Shown: in pieces, positions 56,947 through 64,000 of the stretch | Numbering within the stretch: position 1 is the stretch's first letter | How the letters are laid out: each line of letters begins with the position of its first letter | From: Copromyces sp. CBS 386.78 | Lineage: Eukaryota; Ascomycota; Sordariomycetes; Sordariales; Sordariaceae | DNA: 64,000 nt | Direction of reading: 5' to 3' | NCBI GenBank assembly: GCA_030685235.1 | Contig: MU839163.1 | Coordinates: forward strand, 1-64,000 | Position numbers and translations under genes: made by a program | Notes under the pieces: generated by a model | What the model was told of the DNA's origin: nothing | What the model saw: the letters and a program-made list of their open reading frames with translations, nothing else | Databases searched by the model: none

Positions 56947-57372
56947 TCACACGCACATGGCCTCCTCCTTTCTGTACAACTGCTTCGTAGCCCGCAGGTG
57001 GTGAAACTGCTTCTCAAGCTGCCGGCTGTCAAGGCAACGGACGAAGGACTGGTACATTCTTTTGCGTTCGTTTGCGCTGGCCCGACGATCGCAGTACCTT
57101 CTAACGAGTTCTTTTCTGATGGTCCGGCGATCGGCCGATGTCGGTAGTTGTTCCTGCTCGGCTGATGGGCGATGGTGGCTGCTGTTGATGTTGGTGGCAC
57201 TTGCAGTATCGTGATCCATGTCGGTTTCGGGATCGGTGATACTTGAGCGGATTACAGTGCCCACTACATTTGAGCACGAATCTTGGAAGGGGTGCTGCAA
57301 CTGCGCATGCGAAGCAACAGGCCGGTGCACGAGGGCTGAGTGCTGAGACGGTGACTTCTGGATTATTTTCAT
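56947..57372 (-). CDS. candidate orphan protein with basic helical C-terminus
   Basis: A 141-codon ATG-started frame on the minus strand. The N-terminal half is Ser/His-rich and disordered. The C-terminal half (residues about 80-138) is Arg/Lys-rich and helix-prone (RRTIRKELVRRYCDRRASAN, then ERKRMYQSF) and ends KEEAMCV, faintly like the acidic Met-containing tails of the minus-strand array. A competing frame overlaps at 56853-57200. No known domain is seen. Confidence 0.42.
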   Translation of the reverse strand: MKIIQKSPSQHSALVHRPVASHAQLQHPFQDSCSNVVGTVIRSSITDPETDMDHDTASATNINSSHHRPSAEQEQLPTSADRRTIRKELVRRYCDRRASANERKRMYQSFVRCLDSRQLEKQFHHLRATKQLYRKEEAMCV

Positions 57373-57424
57373 TATCGTGAAGACTTCATTCAGACCTTCG
57401 AGTTTGACTCATAGGCACTTGGAC

Positions 57425-57649
57425 TCATCCTGGGATTTTCAAGTTGTTTTCGAGGTCACGGGGTTCACGAACTCCAAAGTTCTGCCGTAATGTGCTCTCC
57501 TGCATAATACAGGAAGTCGCGTTGTTGCGTGTTGATGCAAGTACTCGTCCCCTGGCCACCTCTAGAACCGCCTCGCAACCCAAGCCTTCGGTGCTTCGCA
57601 TCTGATCCTGCAAGTGCAGAACTGACCAAGAATCCATCGGTTTTGACAT
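57425..57649 (-). CDS. short candidate frame, hook-like N-terminus
   Basis: A 74-codon ATG frame. Residues 10-18 read LHLQDQMRS, close to LQDQLRS in the gene at 58106. It lies just upstream of the 56947-57372 frame on the same strand and might be its first exon or a broken family member, but I see no good splice pair between them. Confidence 0.25.
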   Translation of the reverse strand: MSKPMDSWSVLHLQDQMRSTEGLGCEAVLEVARGRVLASTRNNATSCIMQESTLRQNFGVREPRDLENNLKIPG

Positions 57650-58105
57650 TCCAACATGAACTGGCCATCTGCACTCTGCACTCTGCAGCGAAGCCCGGCT
57701 TATAAGAAGCCTGTATTTTCAGCTAGCAAGACACCTGTTCTTTTTCCCCCGAACCACCTCCACCTTTCCATTCTTCAAAATTCAAGGCTTTGGGTTTTGA
57801 CCTTTCGTCGCCTTTGATCTGTTGCTTGATCGAAGGAACATCTTTATCCGAACACTAGACAGTCTGTCACTCTGACTACCTTACCCATTACTTGACTCCG
57901 GGTCAACTCTCAACGGTTTTCCCATCACAGGTACCTAGGTTTCCATTTTTCACAATCACTGAGACTGCCTACGTATCTTCTCCTAGCAGCGTCTTCATCT
58001 AACATACTTTTTCACCTCTACAGCCCTAAACCTCCAAGTTCTCTTCCAGCTAAACCTCTCAACCGTCAACAGAACGAAGACAGATCCCCAAAACAACCGC
58101 TCAAG

Positions 58106-59341
58106 ATGGCCTACCACAATGATCACGATGAAAGCATGGCGGCTCTTCAAGATCAACTTCGTTCTGTCACGGTCTCTCCCGCGGTTCAGCCGAATCCAAA
58201 TCCCACCCCGGTTACGACGCTCCCAACCCCGGACCCCAACGCCGTCATCTACGAGTCCTACGACGGCGTGGAATTCCACTCCTGCCCACGCCCGCGCTTC
58301 GAACGTACTCGCTCCATGCCCGCTGACTTGGAGACATTTGGCGATACTCACGGTAATACTCACCTTTCGGCTCATTTCCCGCTACATACAGACGCTTGTG
58401 TCTTCTCCGGGCCTGGATTTGGCGAGGAAGCCCCCAACATGTCCATTTCTCTCACGGGCACGACAGTCACAGGTGGAGGTGGAGCGGCCGCCACCTCCGG
58501 ATATTTTATGCCCACCACCTGGGGACCTTATTCTTGTTATACCCCCGGACTGAATTACTGTACTCCCTCTCTCAAGGGCTTGTTGAACGATCAAAAGCAC
58601 GCTCAAAGGCACGCTCAGGGGCACGCTCAAATGATGCACCCTAATGGCGCTTTTGCCTCTAGCTATAAGAGCCAGAACAAGGTTACCAAGACCACCCCCC
58701 ATACTCAGCACGTGGGATCTCGAAGCAAAGTCAGGCGCGGCGGATTTTCGCACGCGGTAGCAATGCCGACGGATGATGACTTGCAAATTCCTAAGAGGGG
58801 AAAGGCTGGCAGCGGAGAACTCGCTGCAGCACGGTCGAAGCGCAGACCACTCCCGATCAGGCTGCATCCCCACGCCTGGACCAGGGAAGTGGAAGACAAG
58901 TTTGAAAAGAAGGTTGACAAAGGGGTCTTACGGGCTCGCCGATTAGAATTGATGACAAGAAGCACAAACCCGGCGATGTACCCGTTTGAGATGGACGGAA
59001 TGAAGTTTTCTGCTGCGACTACGTCTACGAGTGCCGAAAGCAAGTTTCCCCTGGAGACGACAAGCGGGGCCATGGAACTGGACGGCCAGAACTCAACCTC
59101 ACAGCAGGAGGTCGATATGGGGCACACGAGCTTGATTGACGGAAATAACGGACACGTCAGCAACACTGATCATATGGGGGTCGAAGACGAGGACTCGGAG
59201 TCGAAGTGGTCGATTCAGGGAAACAATGGCTTCCAGTTCCGTGATGTGCAGATGGATGAGGAACTGTACAGTTCATTTTACCAACAATTGCTCGGTGGAT
59301 TGCAGGACTCGTCGAGCCCCTGCAGCAGCGATTACAGATGA
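58106..59341 (+). CDS. orphan-family protein, Ser/Thr-rich
   Basis: A 411-codon single-exon frame with start AAGATGGCC. The hook is SMAALQDQLRSVTVSP at residues 10-25. Pro/Thr-rich linker, a Gly/Ala patch, and a short HAQ(R/G) repeat (58598-58629) follow. A basic middle (SKVRRGG, KRGKAG, RSKRRPLPIRLHPHAW at about 210-260) precedes an acidic C-terminal part (GVEDEDSESKW, MDEELY). The leader upstream is long and pyrimidine-rich. It faces away from the minus-strand members. Function is unknown; the basic middle could direct nuclear entry. Confidence 0.68.
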   Translation: MAYHNDHDESMAALQDQLRSVTVSPAVQPNPNPTPVTTLPTPDPNAVIYESYDGVEFHSCPRPRFERTRSMPADLETFGDTHGNTHLSAHFPLHTDACVFSGPGFGEEAPNMSISLTGTTVTGGGGAAATSGYFMPTTWGPYSCYTPGLNYCTPSLKGLLNDQKHAQRHAQGHAQMMHPNGAFASSYKSQNKVTKTTPHTQHVGSRSKVRRGGFSHAVAMPTDDDLQIPKRGKAGSGELAAARSKRRPLPIRLHPHAWTREVEDKFEKKVDKGVLRARRLELMTRSTNPAMYPFEMDGMKFSAATTSTSAESKFPLETTSGAMELDGQNSTSQQEVDMGHTSLIDGNNGHVSNTDHMGVEDEDSESKWSIQGNNGFQFRDVQMDEELYSSFYQQLLGGLQDSSSPCSSDYR

Positions 59342-60100
59342 AATGGAGAAGTAAGCCTCTTGCGAAGATCCGAGGAGCAGATTCCTTCCGTTGATGGTCC
59401 AGGGTTGATGGGCGATGGCGCTCCCCTGGCCGCTGGGCGGTAGCGCTCAGCTATTTTGAAGAGGGAAGTACAAGGAGTTCTTTCACTGCAATCATCATCA
59501 TTGGATAATGGATCTTGACTTGGATACCTCTAGCAAGCCAGCATAGCGAGCCTAGTTGAACCCATGAGGTCGCCCTCAACCATTTAGTTAGGCAGTTATT
59601 CTGTGTTCTTCCTACCAAAATCACATTTACCAAAGTCTGCCAGCACCAATATTCTGTCTTGATCCACTCGGTTTCGCTTCGTAACTTTTTACTTCTGGAA
59701 GCCTGAGCACTGTGATCCGAATTGCCTCTCCTGGAGATCAAGCTAGCAAGTCTTTTGAGCACGCCGCATTCGGCTCGGAGTGTAGTCTGCAAGTGACTTC
59801 AATGCTCTCAATGAGCCGAGCCAAGGGGAGTTTGAGGTCCGGCTCGGCTCGGCCCAATAACAACTCGCATTCAGCTCATTGGGAGCACTGGGTGAGTTCC
59901 TTTCACATGCCACAGGAGGCACGCGCCTTACTCAAGCTGACTACAAAACTCTACCCGGCTTTCCGGATCTACCATAACCCCTTCCGAAGTGTTTTTCCTT
60001 CTCCACTCAAGCTGCAATCCAACTATCGAAGGAGTCTTCAGCCAAATCCAACGCTACCAGTCGAGCACGACCAGCATCCTTCAACTAGTTTCCACGGTCA

Positions 60101-61078
60101 ATGATGGACAATCTCGTCGAAGACATCGAAGAGAGTTTACGCAAGCTCAAAATGGACCCAAAATCAGTATATGAGATCCCCCGGGACGCTGATATGGAGG
60201 CGTATCTTGCGGTCCTAAGCGATTTCGAGCGCAGAGTCAACAATACCCCAATCACCCCGACCACGGCCGTGGTCTCTACAAACGCCCAGGCCAACGCCAA
60301 CAACAACGCCAACAACAACACAAACACAAATATCAAGGACAGCAGCGACCGTTCCCCTTTCGAAGAGTATCTTAGTGCCCTAGACGATCTCGAGCGCAGG
60401 CTCGACAATATCCTACTCGAGTTCATGTTCGACAGGCCCATGACCCTGATCCCGACCTGGCCGACCACGGCCACGGCCAGCACCACCACCACCTCTATGA
60501 ACATGAACGCCCAAGCCGACGTCAACGCCAACACCCTAGCCAACATAAACACCATCATTGACAACATGCCCCCATCCTTTTACTTATACAACAGGTACTC
60601 CCCCACCACCCTCGCCCCCGATCTAAACCGGCACTACCGCTATCGACGGCAACACTACAACACGCGCCTCTGGAGCCTGGACGTCCTCCGCTGCCAACCG
60701 TACCGCATCCCCGACGACACAGACACAGCAACCGCAGCCGCTGGTGAAGGAGAACCGAGGCATACATTTATTTGTACGCCCAGGATTTTTTGCGTTCACC
60801 CGTTGGCTATCAGCGACCTCGAGGCGTCGTTTCAGCAGGCTACAGGTACGAGCCGCGCAGAGACAGACAAGCGAGCACAGTTCAAGGCGGTACTGGAGGA
60901 GATGCTTGCGCAGACTAGGCAGTTTGCAAATTGTGGTGTCAAGTGGGCGAGGGAGGATGTGGGGCCGCTTGAGGCGGCGCTGGGGGCTTGGAATACGATG
61001 ATTTTTAGAGCTATGATGGCGCCTCGTAGAGCGCAGATACAATTTGGAGGAGGAATACGTATAGGAGAAGGAAGGTAG
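60101..61078 (+). CDS. orphan-family protein with duplicated helix
   Basis: A 325-codon frame, with start at 60101 or the adjoining ATG at 60104. The hook-like start is VEDIEESLRKLKMDP. A motif AYLAVLSDFERRVNN (about residues 29-43) recurs as EYLSALDDLERRLDN (about 89-103), each followed by a Thr/Asn/Ala-rich low-complexity stretch, so the protein arose by internal duplication. The C-terminal about 110 residues look better ordered (FCVHPLAISDLEASF and further). No known domain is seen. Function is unknown. Confidence 0.66.
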   Translation: MMDNLVEDIEESLRKLKMDPKSVYEIPRDADMEAYLAVLSDFERRVNNTPITPTTAVVSTNAQANANNNANNNTNTNIKDSSDRSPFEEYLSALDDLERRLDNILLEFMFDRPMTLIPTWPTTATASTTTTSMNMNAQADVNANTLANINTIIDNMPPSFYLYNRYSPTTLAPDLNRHYRYRRQHYNTRLWSLDVLRCQPYRIPDDTDTATAAAGEGEPRHTFICTPRIFCVHPLAISDLEASFQQATGTSRAETDKRAQFKAVLEEMLAQTRQFANCGVKWAREDVGPLEAALGAWNTMIFRAMMAPRRAQIQFGGGIRIGEGR

Positions 61079-62196
61079 AATTCTTGCGAGGGCAAGATAA
61101 TAATGGGGTCGTTGGCGGGGTTGATGTGAGTTGTATGTATGTACCTTATGGGCTATTTACGGCATGCTCGTGGTGGGGATCGAGGCTTAAAGGGACTTCT
61201 CATGGCGGTGTGCTTGACTAGTGTATATTGTTGGTTTTGTTTTGGTCTTTCATCCCATGTTGTTGCATATACGGTATAGGAGGAATAGGACCGGCGTCGG
61301 CGGCGTATAGGCGTAATAAGGCCCTTGCCATCCCTACCTGTAATCTTGTTTTTTTCTCTCGTCTTATCTTTAGCTTTACTACTTGTTTAGTATCAACACC
61401 TGTCAGATCATCCGTGTGCCACGGCATTTATATCCACGTGCAGTGCGTGGCAGGACTGTGATCTGCGAAGACTAGGTAGTTGGGAGTGAGTGGCATCCAC
61501 GCCCCTGCGTCCGCTGAACCAATAACGATGGGGTTAAGCTTAAGCTGAAGACGGGAAGGAGAAAACGAAAGGCGATAAGTAATGGGAGGGGGGAACAAGT
61601 TGGATCATTTGGCCTGTGCGATGCCACGGCGTGGGATCTTGGTCTTTTATGCCCACCTGCTGTTGCACATAACAACCTCTCTTCTTCCAACCAATGCACT
61701 TACCTTCCTCTTTCTTCCTCGCCTTTAATATTCTATTACATTCGTCTGAACTGTTTGGAGCCTCGGTCCATGGTTCCACTTGCCGTGACAGCTTGTTGTA
61801 GGATTGAAAACCATTTGAGCGGGTACGAACTACGAATGTTTCAGGAAGCCAACCTAGGATTAACTGGACCCCCGCCGCCTCAATGACTGCCCGATTGAAC
61901 TCGTGACCGTCTCCCTTAGTGTCTGGCATAGACCATTCACTTGAAACAGGAGCTACCTTTCACTCAAGATAAAAGGCCAACTATTGATCTTCCTTCACCT
62001 TCTACCATCCCCAAGCAAACTCTTCCCACTCCCAACGCCAAATCTATGCACAGATGCCCTTTTTTTTCTTAGACAAGGCATTCTCTTTCATCATCCAACT
62101 TGTCATTACAAGATTTTCCATCAAAGGCAAAGCGTGGGAGTCAAAGACAACCTCCCCAATAGGCCACACCCCGGCCATCACATCACTCCCAACAAA

Positions 62197-62733
62197 ATGC
62201 GCAAGTCCAACACGAACCCAACTACGGAGGACACTCACTCCTCCGCGACTTTTGATGATCCCAAAAGCGGCGGCGATGATTCCACCTCGCCGAGAGGCAG
62301 ACTATCACTCAAGTATATCCTTGACACCGCCCCAACCAAGAACAACCTTGCCCTCCAAGCCCGACACACTCTGACTACATCCAACACTAACACCATCGCC
62401 AACGCCAACGGCAACGCCAGTGATATCCCGAAAGAAGCTCCTGCTTCCACTTGCGCTCCATCCTCCTCGGGCCTCTCCCGCTCCCAGTCCCACGACCGGG
62501 TCCAGAGCTACCACGCCCTCCAAGCCAAAACCGCTCTGCAGCGCCTCGGCACTCTGAGTCTGGGGCTCACCGAGGAGGTTGCCAAAGCGCTTAAAGTGCG
62601 GGACCTGGAGGAGATGGTGCGCATATGCAGGACTATAGCGGCTTCTGGTGGCGGCAATAGCATCCGCTCTTCTCAAGGCATGGAGGCGGAGATCAAGTAC
62701 CTTGAGGAGATGTTGCGGGTGGCGAAGAAGTGA
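62197..62733 (+). CDS. orphan protein with C-terminal helical motif
   Basis: The open frame begins earlier without an ATG; the first in-frame ATG is at 62197 (AAAATGCGC), giving 178 residues. It is Ser/Thr/Asn-rich up to about residue 105. A more ordered C-terminus follows (LQRLGTLSLGLTEEVAKALK, then LEEMVRICR and EIKYLEEMLRVAKK), likely amphipathic helices. LGTLSLGL resembles the hook of the array genes, but placed near the C-terminus. No known domain is seen. Confidence 0.58.
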   Translation: MRKSNTNPTTEDTHSSATFDDPKSGGDDSTSPRGRLSLKYILDTAPTKNNLALQARHTLTTSNTNTIANANGNASDIPKEAPASTCAPSSSGLSRSQSHDRVQSYHALQAKTALQRLGTLSLGLTEEVAKALKVRDLEEMVRICRTIAASGGGNSIRSSQGMEAEIKYLEEMLRVAKK

Positions 62734-63567
62734 CATTTTCTCTCGGCTCGGAAGTCGGAACTTGAACCAGTTGACCCTCATGGCTGAATTTCGGTAGAAT
62801 GCACGCCAATGGATCAGATCTTCTGCAGACATCGATCGCATAGGGACCTAGGTAGGTACCCATGAGATTTGGTCTGGTCCATGATGCTCAGAGCAGTCAG
62901 CATGGGTCACGGTGTTTACAGAGTGAAGAGGTTGCCCAAGAACTAGAACGACTAAGGTATCCTGGAACGATGGGGCATGGGCGGAGCATGCACAGCGTTG
63001 GTTGAGGTAGAAGCTACACTAGGCACAATGTCAGGGCAGCGTGTCGGTGGGAACCTGCCAAGCTAGTGCAAGAAGCCAACTGCATGATAATACAACAGGT
63101 TACCAAAAACGGCGATTGACCAGGTCCGTTATATATCTGGTTCATGGGGCTCAGGCATATATGCATGCATGCACCAATACCATCGCCGAGACTGCATCAA
63201 AGCTGCGAGGCCAGTTCGGACCGAGCAAATAGGTATGCAATTAAATTAGCCTTTAAATGTGCAGCAAGTTTCTTCTAAGTGGTGTCGCAGGGTGTCTCAA
63301 CTATAGGTAAGCAACCAATGGTTGACCATTTGGGCAAGCTAGGGCCGACGTTGACTTAGATGTCAATTCATTTTGGTCAGTTGCCCAGCAGGTGGCCTGA
63401 ATGGAAAATGGGTGCGTGTAGTCAGAACCGTGTACGCGAGACTGGAAGGTAATGACCTCGGTGCGGGGAATCTCGACCAAGAAAAGTTCAGGCCAAAAGG
63501 GGCAGCGTGGCCAAGGTCGCGAGTCAGACTCAACAGGTGAGCGAAGGAGAAAGCAAAAGCAGAATCT

Positions 63568-63606
<39 letters not shown>

Positions 63607-64000
63607 CCATGACCAACCTAGAAAACCCAGATGCATGTTCACTCGCCCCCAAAATGTCCTCGTCGGGATTTATAGACTAGACATCCTCGGGTGTGGTGGT
63701 GTATGGAGGATGGGAAAAAGGGTTCCTATGTTGATGAGTCGTGGGTATTTTGGAGTGGTGACGACCATCACCACTTGACACCGTTGGTTCACAGCTGGGA
63801 GACAGCAGAAGCAGTCGGGGGATTAGATAGACATGGAGGATTCGGAAGAACTTCAGTCAGTACGCGTAGTCACAAACTTGGTCGATTGGTATATATGCGC
63901 GACATGCATTTATGTATGTATCGTATATAATCCCTTCCGCCTCCCTGTTAACGTAGTCGTCGGAGTTGTGATGCCGGAAACAGGTCACGCCAGGGACTTT
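62734..64000. other. gene-free right edge
   Basis: No supported gene. ACCTAGGTAGGTACC lies at about 62847, and TATGCATGCATGCA repeats at about 63158. A gene could begin beyond the window. Confidence 0.5.
63570..63606. repeat. 37-bp poly-T tract
   Basis: An uninterrupted run of T on the plus strand. Its length is probably unreliable in assembly. Confidence 0.9.

Noticed and set aside
61540..61929. 129-codon ATG frame on the minus strand
   Set aside because: No domain, no family hook, and it overlaps the likely promoter of the 62197 gene.
1..64000. CRISPR arrays, rRNA genes, telomeric repeats
   Set aside because: I looked for regularly spaced direct repeats, 5S/18S/28S-like sequence and TTAGGG runs and saw none; the short tandem repeats found are minisatellites.

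Overview
The window looks like a filamentous ascomycete nuclear chromosome, most probably Neurospora or a close Sordariales relative. Genes have short introns (about 53-140 bp) with GTRNGT donors, CTAAC-type branch points and YAG acceptors. Two blocks (1-3120 and about 48880-55960) are drowned in A+T, with C-to-T and G-to-A decay of former coding sequence, the signature of repeat-induced point mutation (RIP). Assignment to a species is inference, because no marker gene was compared.

Layout. 1-3120: RIP-decayed repeats. 3486-3946: a hAT-type MITE with an 8-bp target duplication. 4245-12897: two same-strand paralogues of a seven-transmembrane protein with a cysteine-containing ectodomain; the second carries a 4-bp frameshift. 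Between them lie tRNA-Thr(AGT), a three-exon secreted-protein gene and tRNA-Gly(GCC). 15520-16549: a WSC-domain wall-stress sensor. 20740-24495: a MYND-finger protein. 25351-28131: a SWI5/ACE2-type C2H2 transcription factor. 29429-30043: a Mutator-like MITE with long inverted repeats and a 9-bp target duplication. 31360-33858: a divergent protein kinase with a Gln/Gly-rich tail. 35157-36021: a short-chain dehydrogenase of the naphthol/versicolorin reductase group.

From about 36.4 kb to 62.7 kb, conventional genes are replaced by small, low-complexity, lineage-specific genes. Most share an N-terminal hook (short hydrophobic helix, then L-x-I/V-x-P), a Ser/Thr/Pro-rich linker and a basic helical part, and several share an acidic Met-containing tail. 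Five are consecutive on the minus strand (38.9-47.1 kb, with a broken-looking sixth at 37.2-37.9 kb). Weaker plus-strand candidates lie beyond the RIP block. Two more MITEs (44420-44783, 44900-45223) sit inside this array. Two copies of a tRNA-like RNA polymerase III unit (38.4-38.6 kb and 56.3-56.4 kb), sharing a 56-nt identical core, flank the RIP block. The RIP block holds a decayed plus-strand gene resembling DUF6589 proteins and an unidentified second element.

The housekeeping-type genes do not form an obvious pathway. The fast-evolving gene array, the four MITEs and the twin Pol III units are the most likely sources of something undescribed.
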